DNA from: JAHIYU01 sp964476155
GTDB taxonomy: Bacteria > Krumholzibacteriota > Krumholzibacteriia > LZORAL124-64-63
DNA length: 64,000 bases
Assembly: GCA_964476155.1 (NCBI GenBank)
Contig: CAYYYS010000002.1
Span: 62,001 to 126,000, forward strand
Reading direction: 5' to 3'
The translations under genes and the position numbers were made by a program. Below, piece by piece: positions 1-8,871 of this stretch (positions are counted from its first letter, which is position 1; each line of letters begins with the position of its first letter). Under the pieces are notes generated by a model, which saw only the letters and a program-made list of their open reading frames with translations, did no database searches and was not told where the DNA came from.

Positions 1-918
1 CTCTTCCAGGGTCTGCCCCAGGAAGAAGGCTATCTGGATCCCGAGACCAACGAGCCCATCCCCAAGGACCAGTTGGCGGCCCTGGACATTCCCGCCGAGG
101 AGTCGGATCGGGTTCTCTTTTCCGTGTTATTCGATCTCAATGGGGAAGCGGATGTCTGGACCCTGGGCCGCTACAAGGCCAAGTACGCCGAGATGAGCGC
201 TTTCCAGCGGCCCAAGCGCAACAAGATGCTCGGTGGCGTGCGTCGGCAGATCATCACCGACATGGTGATCAAGGGCCTGCTCATGGTCGAATCGGATGAG
301 CGCGGCTATCGCGAAGATCCCCGGGTTCTCGAGGACGTCCGTGCGAGGCTCGAAGAGATGATGATTGAGCGCTTCCATGATGATGTCATCCAGTACGAGG
401 AGCACGTCGCGGCGGCGGCCATCGCCGAATTCTGGGCCGAGCACTCGGGCGAGTTCATGACGCCCGAGCATCGTGAGGGACGTGTGGTGGTTTGTGCGGA
501 CGAGGCTGCGGTAGAGTCGGCACGCGAAGCCATCGTGGCCGGCGACGATTGGGACGACATCTACAACCGGTTCGCAGCCGTGAAGGACCCCGTGAGCAAG
601 GGCGCGCTCTCGGTCGCTCGCAACGAGATGAAACCCGAGCGCGACGCCATCTTCTCGGTCGAGAGCGTCGGCGACGTGACGCCCCCGTTCAGAACCCAGC
701 AAGGCTGGGCCGTGATGCGTCTGGACAAAATCGTGCCGCCCGCCCAGCGCGAGATGAATGAAGCCTCGAGAGAGGTCTCCAATCGCATCAAGCGCATACG
801 CAAGGATCAAGCCCTCAAGGACAAGCTGGCGCAGTGGAGCGATGAATTCACCGTGGTCATCAACGAGGACGCCCTGGCGGCGATGCCCTCATGGGACGAT
901 CTGCAGTCCGCACAGTGA
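1..918 (+). CDS. Parvulin-type peptidyl-prolyl isomerase, 3' part
   Basis: The reading frame is open from the first base, so the gene starts upstream and only its last 305 residues are present. The C-terminal half looks like a PpiC/rotamase domain: a region around GDDWDDIYNRFA, a KGALS segment, then FRTQQGWAVMRLDKI, the usual closing strand. The rest is helical and charged, as in SurA/PrsA-type periplasmic chaperones that assist folding of exported proteins. It is followed about 100 bases later by a second SurA-like gene, suggesting a chaperone pair. The signal peptide, if any, lies outside the window. The family call rests on the rotamase-like segment; the specific client and subfamily are unknown. 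Confidence 0.7.
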   Translation, partial: LFQGLPQEEGYLDPETNEPIPKDQLAALDIPAEESDRVLFSVLFDLNGEADVWTLGRYKAKYAEMSAFQRPKRNKMLGGVRRQIITDMVIKGLLMVESDERGYREDPRVLEDVRARLEEMMIERFHDDVIQYEEHVAAAAIAEFWAEHSGEFMTPEHREGRVVVCADEAAVESAREAIVAGDDWDDIYNRFAAVKDPVSKGALSVARNEMKPERDAIFSVESVGDVTPPFRTQQGWAVMRLDKIVPPAQREMNEASREVSNRIKRIRKDQALKDKLAQWSDEFTVVINEDALAAMPSWDDLQSAQ

Positions 919-1018
919 GCCAAGCTCGAACCATGGAGTCCAGCCCGCGATGATAGGGCCAGTGCAGGGCGCCGGGAGGTCGATGGACCCCCGGCGCCCG
1001 CGTGAAAGGAACGTGAGT

Positions 1019-2356
1019 ATGCAGTCAACGCCGTTGTCGAGGCGTATCGATGGTGTCGTAAAGGTGGCCGCCGCCGTGCTGATCCTCTGCGCCGTCGCGG
1101 GGACCGCGGTCGCCCAGGAGCCCAGCTCGCCCGAACTCGTGGACCGCATCCTGGTCATCGTCGACGAGGAAGCGATCCTGCTCAGCGAGGTGGAACGCGA
1201 AGTGGCCCTGTACCGGCTCGAGGCCGGCAACGCCGGTGTCGAGATCGACGACGACGAGGCCGTAATCCGCACCGAGGTTCTCGATCGCCTGATCGAGAGC
1301 AAGCTGATTATCGCGGCGGCCAAGCAGGAGGAAATCGAGGTTTCCGACGAAGCCATCGCCCGGGACGTGCAATCGAACATCGACCAGCTCGTGCGTTACT
1401 ACGGGGCCCAGGCGACCCTGGAGACGGAGCTGCGGCGCAACGGCATGACGCTCGACGACTATCGCAAGCGCTCCTTCTCCCAGCTGCGCGACCAGCACTA
1501 TATGCGGGCCGTAGTCGGTCGATTCGTCCGGCCACGGATCGAGGTGCGCGAGGACGAGGTGGACGCCTGGTACGCGGCCCATATCGACGAGGTCCCGGCG
1601 ACGCCCGACAGCCTGACCCTGGCGGACATCCTTATCCCGGTGCAACCCGCGGACGACGTGCAGCAGGCTCTGCAGATCAAGTTGGGCTCGGCCCTGCAGG
1701 CTCTGGGCGAGGGCGGGTCCTTTGCCGACGTGGCGCGGGATTATTCCGAAGGCCCAGGTGCCTCACGCGGCGGCCGACTCGGCCGCTTCCGTCCGGGAGA
1801 CCTGAAGAGCGGCGTACTCGAAGAGGTCATCTTCTCCCTGGAAGCGGGAGGGACCAGCCAGCCCGTCGTGACCGAACAGGGACTGCACATCATCCATCTG
1901 GACTCCGTGTCGGAGGACGGCCGCGAAGTGAGCCAGATCTTCTTCCCGCTGGTCATTACCGAAGACGATGTAGCGCGCGCCGGCGTCCAGGCCGCCACCG
2001 CCCACGCCCGCCTGCTCGCCGGCGAGCCCTTTGCCGTGGTCGCGGGTGAACTGAGTGTCGATCCGAACTCGTCCACCCGCGGTGGCGATCTGGGCACCTT
2101 CGCCTTGACCGATCTCTCGCCGGCCATCCAGGAGGCCTTGGGCGACCTGGACGCCGGCGGCCTGACCGATCCCTTCATGACGCCCGCCGGCTTCTATATC
2201 TTCCTGGTCAAGGACCGGACCTTCGGCAAGCGTTTGGAACTCGAGGATGTGCGCGCCCAGGTGCGACAGGCCGTGGAGTCGGAAAAGCTGCAAGTGGAAA
2301 TGGCCGTTTACGTGGCCGAACTGCGCACCAGGTTTGTCGTGGACCGGAAGGATTGA
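1019..2356 (+). CDS. surA: SurA-like periplasmic chaperone / peptidyl-prolyl isomerase
   Basis: A 445-residue exported protein expected to chaperone outer-membrane proteins in the periplasm. ATG 1019 is preceded by GAAAGGA at good spacing and opens a clear signal peptide (residues 1-31, hydrophobic core AAAVLILCAVAGTAVA, ending AQE). A SurA-type N-terminal helical domain (about 35-190, DRILVIVDEEAILLSEVE) is followed by two rotamase domains, each with the parvulin pattern: LADILIP...GGRLGRF...GLHIIHLDSV and VSQIFFP...GGDLGTF...GFYIFLVKDRT. The two-parvulin layout and the length fit SurA. Its 3' end is separated from holB by only two bases if GTG 2359 is the holB start. An in-frame reading extends further upstream but has no ribosome site or signal peptide. 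Confidence 0.85.
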   Translation: MQSTPLSRRIDGVVKVAAAVLILCAVAGTAVAQEPSSPELVDRILVIVDEEAILLSEVEREVALYRLEAGNAGVEIDDDEAVIRTEVLDRLIESKLIIAAAKQEEIEVSDEAIARDVQSNIDQLVRYYGAQATLETELRRNGMTLDDYRKRSFSQLRDQHYMRAVVGRFVRPRIEVREDEVDAWYAAHIDEVPATPDSLTLADILIPVQPADDVQQALQIKLGSALQALGEGGSFADVARDYSEGPGASRGGRLGRFRPGDLKSGVLEEVIFSLEAGGTSQPVVTEQGLHIIHLDSVSEDGREVSQIFFPLVITEDDVARAGVQAATAHARLLAGEPFAVVAGELSVDPNSSTRGGDLGTFALTDLSPAIQEALGDLDAGGLTDPFMTPAGFYIFLVKDRTFGKRLELEDVRAQVRQAVESEKLQVEMAVYVAELRTRFVVDRKD

Positions 2357-2358
2357 CG

Positions 2359-3561
2359 GTGGCAGAGCGATTCGCAGGCCGGCCCGAGATTGTCGAGCGC
2401 TTTCTCGACCTGAGGCGCGAAGACGCCCTGGGGCAGAGCTATCTCTTCGCGGGTCCGGAAGGCAGCGGCAAGGAGCTGACCGCCCTGGAGATTGCTCGCC
2501 TGATCAACTGTCGCCAGCCTGAAACCTGCGTCGCGGTCCCGACCTGCGAGAGCTGTTGCAAGGCTGTCAGTTTTCAGCATCCCGATATCCGCTGGATATG
2601 CCCGGCGCCAGCATCGATCACCGACGGCGACGTGATCGACCTGCTCTCCCACAAGCGCGAGGATCCCTTCCATCAGCCGGCTTTCGTGGCGTCGAGCGAG
2701 GTGCTGATCGGCGATCCGGATCGTCCCGGCGCCTTCACGGTCCGCTCCCTGCTCCAGTTCCTGCGTGTGCGACCCTTTCAGGGCCGCCTCAAGACGGCCA
2801 TTGTGGGCGACGCACACCGCCTGCGGTCCGGCGCCGCCAATGCGTTCCTGAAGATGCTGGAGGAGCCGCCGGCCGACACGCTGATCATTCTGCTCACGTC
2901 GCTGCGTGGCGGTCTCCTGCCCACGATCCAGTCCCGATGTCAGATCGTGAACTTTGATCCCTTCAGCGAGGACGATCTGGGCGCCATGCTCGGTGCGCTC
3001 TACGATATACCGCAGGTTGATGCGTCGAATTTCGCCCGTGCCGCCGGCGGCAACGCGCGCCAGGCGGCCGCGTACCGACTCCCGCTGGCTCGCGCCATGC
3101 GCGCCTGGGCGGCTCAAATTCTGCAATCGCTGGCCGCAGGCCGCGAGGGGGCCGCGCAGGTGGCCGCCGATCAGGTCCACAAGGGAATCATCCCCGACGC
3201 GCTGGCCAAAACGGCCGAATCGGCGGCGGGAAGCCGCGCCAGGATAGGACAGGCCAAGGAGTTGATCGAGAAACGGGAGCGGGCGATTCGGCTATGCGAA
3301 ACGCTTCTTCTCTATTACAGTGATACGATGGGTTGCGCGACGCGCGGCGCCGACTGGCGACCGCGTCTGGCGGACGATGAAGCCCTTGTACGCGACCTGG
3401 CCGCACGGCGGACGCCGGCCGGCCTGTTGCACGACATAGAGGCGGTCGAGACGGCTCGTACGGGCATCGACCGCAATCTCAACATCGGCCTCGTCATGGC
3501 GGTGTTGTTTCAGGAGTTGAGTCATGCATTCCAGAAGGACAGGGCCACGTCCGGCGCCTGA
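2359..3561 (+). CDS. holB: DNA polymerase III subunit delta'
   Basis: The clamp-loader delta' subunit helps load the beta sliding clamp during replication. The AAA+ N-terminal region has a P-loop-like GPEGSGKE, a zinc-module cysteine cluster (CRQPETC ... CESCC) and LKMLEEPPADT, the conserved clamp-loader segment, followed by SRCQIVNF, the sensor/SRC region. At 400 residues it is slightly longer than the family's usual 320-350. GTG 2359 is chosen because GGAAGGA lies 6 bases upstream; a TTG at 2353 overlapping the surA stop is less likely. The 3' end overlaps ricT by 38 bases, and holB-ricT adjacency is the order known from Bacillus. Confidence 0.85.
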   Translation: MAERFAGRPEIVERFLDLRREDALGQSYLFAGPEGSGKELTALEIARLINCRQPETCVAVPTCESCCKAVSFQHPDIRWICPAPASITDGDVIDLLSHKREDPFHQPAFVASSEVLIGDPDRPGAFTVRSLLQFLRVRPFQGRLKTAIVGDAHRLRSGAANAFLKMLEEPPADTLIILLTSLRGGLLPTIQSRCQIVNFDPFSEDDLGAMLGALYDIPQVDASNFARAAGGNARQAAAYRLPLARAMRAWAAQILQSLAAGREGAAQVAADQVHKGIIPDALAKTAESAAGSRARIGQAKELIEKRERAIRLCETLLLYYSDTMGCATRGADWRPRLADDEALVRDLAARRTPAGLLHDIEAVETARTGIDRNLNIGLVMAVLFQELSHAFQKDRATSGA

Positions 3562-4495
3562 CCGTGACAATAGACACAACCCGCGCAAGCCTTGCGGTCC
3601 CGCCGAGAGTTTCGAGATCCCCACCGACGCCGATCTCGTAACCGTTCAGTTCAAGGGCCATCGCAAAGGCTACTACCACAACAAGCGCGACATTGATCTC
3701 GTCACCGGCGATTACTGCATGGTCGAGGCCGACCGTGGTTGCGACATGGGACGGGTCTGCTATATCGGTCCCGGCAAGTCCAAGTGGTGGCGACAGGCGG
3801 CTCGTCAGGGCATCTTCGGCCAGGCCGAACCGGGTGATCTCAAACGCATGCACGAGAACCGCGCCGACGAGTGGGAGTACTACGACATCTGCCTGGAGAA
3901 AATCCAGCAGCGCAAGTTGAGGATGAACCTGGTGACGGTCGAGCGTCAGTTCGACCGCAACAAGATCACCTTCTATTTCACGGCCGAAAAGCGCGTCGAC
4001 TTCCGCAAGCTGGTCAAGGATCTGGCATCCATATTCCGCACCCGCATCGAACTGCGGCAAATCGGTGTTCGTGACGAGGCCAAGATGAAGGGCGGCCTCG
4101 GTATCTGCGGTCGCGAACTCTGCTGCTGCACCTTCCTGCACGACTTTTCACCGGTCACCCTGAAAATGGCCAAGGGACAGCAATTGCCCCTGAGTCCCAA
4201 CAAGCTCTCCGGTCTCTGCGGCCGGCTGCGCTGTTGCCTGGCCTACGAGTACGACGTTTACCTGCGTTCCATGGCGCGTCTGCCCCGCGTGGGAACGCGT
4301 GTCGACACCGCTCACGGTCGCGGCGTGGTCCGCAAGCTGGATCTGCTGCACGAGATGGTGACCGTATATCTCGAGGGTGAGGGAGAGAAGGTCGTTCTGG
4401 AGCCGGATCAACTGACCTGGGAGACCCGCAAAGATCTGCCCAAGGGGCGGACCCGGACCGGGCACCGCGGTTGTCGGCGTGAGCCCGGGAATTGA
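3524..4495 (+). CDS. ricT: PSP1-domain protein RicT (YaaT)
   Basis: A 323-residue PSP1-domain protein. The diagnostic cysteine region reads GICGRELCCCTFL ... KLSGLCGRLRCCLAYE, almost identical in pattern to RicT/YaaT. In Bacillus subtilis RicT joins RicA and RicF in an FeS-containing complex that modulates RNase Y mRNA maturation and affects competence, sporulation and biofilm formation. ATG 3524 has GGAG seven bases upstream, inside the holB 3' end. The order holB-ricT-...-tatD-...-rsmA mirrors the Firmicutes replication-repair cluster. No RicA or RicF gene is seen here, so the partner and role in this organism are unknown. The C-terminal tail is basic (KGRTRTGHRGCRR). Confidence 0.85.
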   Translation: MHSRRTGPRPAPDRDNRHNPRKPCGPAESFEIPTDADLVTVQFKGHRKGYYHNKRDIDLVTGDYCMVEADRGCDMGRVCYIGPGKSKWWRQAARQGIFGQAEPGDLKRMHENRADEWEYYDICLEKIQQRKLRMNLVTVERQFDRNKITFYFTAEKRVDFRKLVKDLASIFRTRIELRQIGVRDEAKMKGGLGICGRELCCCTFLHDFSPVTLKMAKGQQLPLSPNKLSGLCGRLRCCLAYEYDVYLRSMARLPRVGTRVDTAHGRGVVRKLDLLHEMVTVYLEGEGEKVVLEPDQLTWETRKDLPKGRTRTGHRGCRREPGN

Positions 4496-4500
4496 AGCCA

Positions 4501-5304
4501 GTGTTCACCGATACCCACCTCCACCTGAACCGCCGGGAATTCGACGCGGATACGGACGCGGTGCTCGAGCGCGCGGCCACCGCCGGTGTCGAGCGCTTTC
4601 TGAACGTGGGCTATGATCTCCCGAGCAGCGTCGCTTCGGTCGCCCTGGCCGACGGCGACCCGCGCTTTCACGCGACGGTCGGTGTCCATCCCCACGACGC
4701 GACGGTCATCGCCGATCCCGACGGCCGGATCACATCCGCCGGCGAGATCGTCCTGACCGGACTGGCCGAGCTGGCGCGTCATCCCCGGGTGGCGGCCATC
4801 GGCGAGATCGGTCTGGATTTTTATCGCGACCTGTCGCCGCGGCCGGCCCAGATGGCCGCCTTCACGGCCCAGGTGGCCATGGCCGACCGTCTCGGTCTGC
4901 CCGTCGTCCTGCATATCAGGGACGCCTATGACGAGATCATCACCCTCATGGAGCAGACCGGCGCGCCCCGTCTGCGGGGCATCATGCACAGCTTTGCCGG
5001 CGACACGCAGGCGGCCGCGTGGGGTCGGAATAAAGGGTTTCTCCTGGGGATCGGGGGACCGGTCACCTATCGCAACAGCCGTCTGCCGGATGTATTGGCC
5101 GCCTGCCGACCCGAAGACCTGGTCCTCGAGACCGACGCGCCCTGGCTGCCGCCGGTCCCTTATCGGGGCCAGCGCAATGAACCCGCCTATCTGACACACA
5201 CCGCCGCGGTGGTCGGCGCGCTGTACGACCTGCCGTCCGCAGAGCTGGCCGATATCACCAACGCCAACTTCGATCGCTTTCTCGGCGCGAGGGCCTCCGT
5301 ATGA
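4501..5304 (+). CDS. tatD: TatD-family metal-dependent deoxyribonuclease
   Basis: A TIM-barrel metallohydrolase of the TatD/YcfH family (267 residues), acting as a 3'-5' DNA exonuclease or in D-aminoacyl-tRNA-type quality control in relatives. Metal-ligand motifs are visible in order: FTDTHLHL at the N-terminus, VGVHPHD, GEIGLDFYRD, LPVVLHIRDA, GIMHSFAGD and LETDAPWLPP. GTG 4501 gives the canonical MFTDTHLHL start; a TTG at 4492 overlapping the ricT stop would add three residues. The stop overlaps the rsmA start (ATGA), so the two genes are translationally linked. Confidence 0.9.
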   Translation: MFTDTHLHLNRREFDADTDAVLERAATAGVERFLNVGYDLPSSVASVALADGDPRFHATVGVHPHDATVIADPDGRITSAGEIVLTGLAELARHPRVAAIGEIGLDFYRDLSPRPAQMAAFTAQVAMADRLGLPVVLHIRDAYDEIITLMEQTGAPRLRGIMHSFAGDTQAAAWGRNKGFLLGIGGPVTYRNSRLPDVLAACRPEDLVLETDAPWLPPVPYRGQRNEPAYLTHTAAVVGALYDLPSAELADITNANFDRFLGARASV

Positions 5305-6143
5305 GCGAGGACCGTCCCAGCCAGCAGGAACTGCTGCGAAGACACGGTGTACGACCGGTCAAGCGACGCGGCCAGAATTTCCTCGTGGACGGCAACATGG
5401 CGCGCGCCATTGCAGCCGATATCATGGCTTTCGGGGATCACGTACTGGAATTGGGAGCCGGGGGCGGTGCCCTCACTCTTCCCCTGTTGGAAGCCGGTGC
5501 GCATGTGGCGGCCGTGGAGGTCGATCGCAATCTCTGTGCGGTTCTTCGCGACCTCATGACGGACGAGGCACGATTCACGCTACTGGAGGCCGATATAGCC
5601 CGGCTGGACTGGGGACAAGCGCTTAGCGCGGCAGGAGATCGGCCGGTCATGGCCGGAAACCTGCCTTATGTCCTGACCAGTGAGGTGCTTTTTGCGCTCG
5701 CCGATTGGCGCGAACGGGTCGCGGGAGCCATTTTCATGGTCCAGCGCGAAGTGGCCCAACGCCTGGCCGCCGAACCCGGTGGCCGGGATTACGGCGTGCT
5801 GTCGGTGCTGCTCGGATCTCTCTTCGAGATCGAGGTCGTGCGGATCGTGCCGCCGGAGGTGTTCTGGCCTCGACCCGACGTGGTCTCGGCGGTGGTCCGA
5901 CTGGCCCCCCGTGACGACCCCTGGTCCGACGAGGCGTTCGCGCGTTTCAAGGCCCTGGTCAAGGGGCTCTTCCAGCAGCGCCGCAAGAAGGTGGGAAAAA
6001 TATTGCGTCGTTTGTGCGGTGTGGACGATCATACCGCCGTCGACTGGTTGACCCGCGTCGGGATCGATCCCGACGACCGGCCCGAACGGATTCCGCGCGA
6101 CCGACTTCGCGCACTCGCCGAGATCGTATCTGGAGTGGAGTAG
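5301..6143 (+). CDS. rsmA: 16S rRNA dimethyladenosine transferase RsmA (KsgA)
   Basis: Dimethylates the two adjacent adenines near the 3' end of 16S rRNA using S-adenosylmethionine, a late step in 30S assembly. The 280-residue length is typical. Visible motifs: GQNFLVDGNMA near residue 23, the SAM-binding loop VLELGAGGGALTLPLL, the acidic VEVDRNL, and the catalytic AGNLPYVLTSEV. The C-terminal helical domain carries the usual KGLFQQRRKKVGKILRR stretch. It overlaps tatD by four bases and is followed directly by the outer-membrane protein gene. Confidence 0.93.
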   Translation: MSEDRPSQQELLRRHGVRPVKRRGQNFLVDGNMARAIAADIMAFGDHVLELGAGGGALTLPLLEAGAHVAAVEVDRNLCAVLRDLMTDEARFTLLEADIARLDWGQALSAAGDRPVMAGNLPYVLTSEVLFALADWRERVAGAIFMVQREVAQRLAAEPGGRDYGVLSVLLGSLFEIEVVRIVPPEVFWPRPDVVSAVVRLAPRDDPWSDEAFARFKALVKGLFQQRRKKVGKILRRLCGVDDHTAVDWLTRVGIDPDDRPERIPRDRLRALAEIVSGVE

Positions 6144-6145
6144 GC

Positions 6146-8176
6146 TTGAGAGTCGAGACGACAGCCCGGATCCTGATGGCGCTGCTGCTGACCGCCGGCC
6201 TCGCCTTTGCCGACGAGGACGGTGTCGCCGACGCCGACACGACGTCCGGCACCGGTATGTCCATGGCCGAAATGCTCAACCTGTCCAAGGATGTCGACGT
6301 GGTGGCGTTGATGCAGGACCAGGAGGAGGCCACACCCTTCATCCAGACCTGGTTGATCGTACCCACGACCGGTTTTTCGGCCAAGATGCAGAAGGTGGGT
6401 TTCTCTTCCGATCTCGCCAACACCCTGACCCTGCGCGACAACAGCTCCCTCGTGCAACGAATGTCGGTAAAGCTGGACGACTACCGATCCCAGGAAAAGA
6501 GCGTGGAAACCCGATCGGGGTCCCTGAACTACACGTCCGATCCCCAGCGCGGTATCGTGGGCTCACTGAACATGACCGACAACTGGACCCGCGACGAGGT
6601 TACCAACAGCTCGGGCAACACCAACGTCAACAAGCGCGAGACCCGTATCGCCACGGCGTCACTCAAGCGCAAAGATCTGAAGCTGGCGGGTGTCGATCAC
6701 GACATGGCCGTCAACGGGTCTTTCAACCAGCAGCTCGCCGAGCAGTTGAACCAGCGCAATGATATATCGGAGGCGGCCCTGGACGGCGCCCTGCGCAGCG
6801 GTTTACAGGCCCGCGAGTGGCTGTCCGTCCATTCCGGTCTCTACGCCATGACCAAGAGCGGTGATCGCACGCTGGGACTGGAGACCAATCCGTCCTCGTC
6901 GGCCGGCGACTCCATCCGCGCCGGTGTCTTCTACGACAAGGGGCTGCTCACGGGCGGCATGACCATCTCCCGCTCGAGCTTCAACAAGCGGTACCTGGAC
7001 TATCGTCGCAACGCCAGCGGCATCGTGGACACCATCGGCGCCATCGAGAAGATCGTCCAGGAACTCGAGCGCGACGACGCGGTCACCATGTCCTGGGAAA
7101 ACAAGATCCAACTGGGTCGGCTCAGTCTGTCCGGAAGACTGTCGCGGGACATGTCGGAAAACACCTACCGGGCCAGCGGCGTGGGCATGCGCGAACGTTA
7201 TCAGGACACGGTCGACCTGAAAATGGGCTTCCGGCCCACCCGGTTGGATACGCTCAACATCACCTACAGCTACAAGTACAAGTGGGACGACCAGACCTAC
7301 AAGGGCGCGTCGCTGTCCCGGGGTCGCCAGGTTTCCCGCATGCGCAACCTGTCCATGAACCTGACCCACGCGCTCTTCGCCCACACGAATCTCAAGTTCA
7401 ACTTCCGGGCGGGGCTGACCCAGGACATCGCCGAAGGCGAGTTCAACGTGAACGATCGTGACCGATTGGATTCCAGTCTCACCATGAAGATGGACACCCG
7501 CTGGGACAACGGCGTGAACGTGAACATGTCGGTAGACGCCCGGCGCACCGAGGACATCTCGATCCGGAGCGAACGATCCAGCAACAACAGCATCAAGGAT
7601 ACCTACGAGATCTCGCCCAGCTATCTCTGGCCGGTGGCGCCGTGGCTCGACCTGAACCAGAGTTTCCGGGTGTGGATCCAGTTCACCGACTACGTCTTCT
7701 CCCACCTGGAAACCGTCAACAAGCTGGACGACTACAACAAGCGCGGCAATCTCAACACCAAGGTGACCATCAGGCCCAACAGCCGCCTGACCCTGACGAT
7801 CCGGCACGACCTGAACATCAAGAACAACGCCAAGAAGTCGCGCACGGACGTTGTCGGGGGCAGTTATTACAGCCGCGAATCGGATCAGAGCGTGTCCAAT
7901 ATCGATTTCGCCTTGAGCTATCGGATCAGCAATCGTCTGTCCCTGGAGGGAACGACTTATCGCAAGCGGGACTATAAGGAAACCTTTGGCACCAACCCCA
8001 ATGAGACCGAGCGGTACAGCGGCGAGGTCGCGGTGGGTGGTAAATACAAGAAGGAATTTGGGACCGGCAAGTCGTTGAACATCAGCGCACGGCGATTCTT
8101 CGCCAACGGACCCAATGTGCGGGAAGTCAATGAAAAGTACTGGGACGCCGATATCGAATTGGCCTGGAGGTTCTGA
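6146..8176 (+). CDS. Predicted outer-membrane beta-barrel protein
   Basis: A 676-residue protein of unrecognised family. It starts at TTG 6146 behind GGAG, giving a signal peptide (TARILMALLLTAGLAFADED). Most of the chain shows alternating polar/hydrophobic strands with frequent Tyr, Arg and Asn (for example LNITYSYKYKWDD, LTLTIRHDLNIKN, ISNRLSLEGTTYRKRDY), as in long transmembrane beta-barrels, and it ends in the aromatic-terminated strand IELAWRF, the C-terminal Phe signal read by BamA. No plug or TonB box is seen. The stop overlaps the start of the lipoprotein gene (TGATG), implying co-expression. The barrel assignment is inference from pattern; the transported substrate, if any, is unknown. 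Confidence 0.65.
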   Translation: MRVETTARILMALLLTAGLAFADEDGVADADTTSGTGMSMAEMLNLSKDVDVVALMQDQEEATPFIQTWLIVPTTGFSAKMQKVGFSSDLANTLTLRDNSSLVQRMSVKLDDYRSQEKSVETRSGSLNYTSDPQRGIVGSLNMTDNWTRDEVTNSSGNTNVNKRETRIATASLKRKDLKLAGVDHDMAVNGSFNQQLAEQLNQRNDISEAALDGALRSGLQAREWLSVHSGLYAMTKSGDRTLGLETNPSSSAGDSIRAGVFYDKGLLTGGMTISRSSFNKRYLDYRRNASGIVDTIGAIEKIVQELERDDAVTMSWENKIQLGRLSLSGRLSRDMSENTYRASGVGMRERYQDTVDLKMGFRPTRLDTLNITYSYKYKWDDQTYKGASLSRGRQVSRMRNLSMNLTHALFAHTNLKFNFRAGLTQDIAEGEFNVNDRDRLDSSLTMKMDTRWDNGVNVNMSVDARRTEDISIRSERSSNNSIKDTYEISPSYLWPVAPWLDLNQSFRVWIQFTDYVFSHLETVNKLDDYNKRGNLNTKVTIRPNSRLTLTIRHDLNIKNNAKKSRTDVVGGSYYSRESDQSVSNIDFALSYRISNRLSLEGTTYRKRDYKETFGTNPNETERYSGEVAVGGKYKKEFGTGKSLNISARRFFANGPNVREVNEKYWDADIELAWRF

Positions 8177-8769
8177 TGCGTAGAGCCCTTATTGGTCTGA
8201 TTCTTGCTTTTTTCGCACTGGCCTGGAGCGGGTGTATCTTCCAGCCGCGGGACCCGGAAGACCCCATTGGCGTGGTGATCGACTACCTGCCCCAGTCGGA
8301 ACCCGATAATGTCATCGCGAACATCGAAAAGGCGATGGAGGGACAGGATCCCGCCGGGTACGACCGTCAGATTGCCGAGGATTTCGTCTACGAGCCCGAC
8401 AGCGGCACCGAGGCGTCGTATCCAGGTGTCGACTGGGCCGCTTGGGATCGCGAAATGGAAATCGCGTTCATGAGAGCCTTCTTGGGCAACGTCGCCGGCG
8501 TAACCTCGGACATGCGCGCTGTCGCACTCGATACGGATTATTCAGGCTCTGAGGCATTTTTACGTTATACTTATAGCGTAGTGGTCGATGAATCAGGTAG
8601 TCAGGTTCCTTACCGGGCTACGGTATCGCTCGATTTCAGGCTGGACGGGACCTTCTGGGTTCTGTACCGCTGGTTCGACGAACAGGGCGAGCAGGACCCC
8701 GATTCGGGGGCCAATCTGCCATCCCTGGGACAACGCCGAGGCGCTTTTGCAGCCGCGGGAGGTGGCTAA
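8176..8769 (+). CDS. Small lipoprotein, paralogue of next gene
   Basis: A 197-residue protein with a lipoprotein signal peptide: MRRALIGLILAFFALAWSGC places the lipidated cysteine at residue 20, followed by IFQPRDPEDP. The remainder (DNVIANIEKAMEGQDPAGYDRQIAEDFVYEP and later strands such as YRATVSLDFRLDGTFWVLYRWFDEQ) resembles the size and order of NTF2-like/SnoaL cone folds, but no catalytic motif is evident. The start codon overlaps the stop of the upstream barrel gene. The CIFxP mature N-terminus and general layout are shared with the next gene, so the two are probably paralogues. Function unknown. Confidence 0.7.
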   Translation: MRRALIGLILAFFALAWSGCIFQPRDPEDPIGVVIDYLPQSEPDNVIANIEKAMEGQDPAGYDRQIAEDFVYEPDSGTEASYPGVDWAAWDREMEIAFMRAFLGNVAGVTSDMRAVALDTDYSGSEAFLRYTYSVVVDESGSQVPYRATVSLDFRLDGTFWVLYRWFDEQGEQDPDSGANLPSLGQRRGAFAAAGGG

Positions 8770-8783
8770 AGGCACCATTGATA

Positions 8784-8792
8784 TGCTATAAT
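8784..8792 (+). promoter_or_regulatory. Extended -10 promoter
   Basis: TGC-TATAAT (TG at 8784-8785, TATAAT 8787-8792) is a perfect extended -10 element just after the upstream stop codon, with no good -35. It would start transcription about 70 bases before the second lipoprotein gene. Confidence 0.55.
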
Positions 8793-8871
8793 CCACTGCT
8801 GAACGCGGTGTGATGAGCGACCACGCGCCCGCCATGTGACGGCGCGATATGCATCATGCGGAGGTTTCGAG

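Noticed and set aside
758..1018. Upstream extension of the SurA-like gene
   Set aside because: It overlaps the previous gene in another frame and lacks a ribosome site; the signal peptide places the start at 1019.
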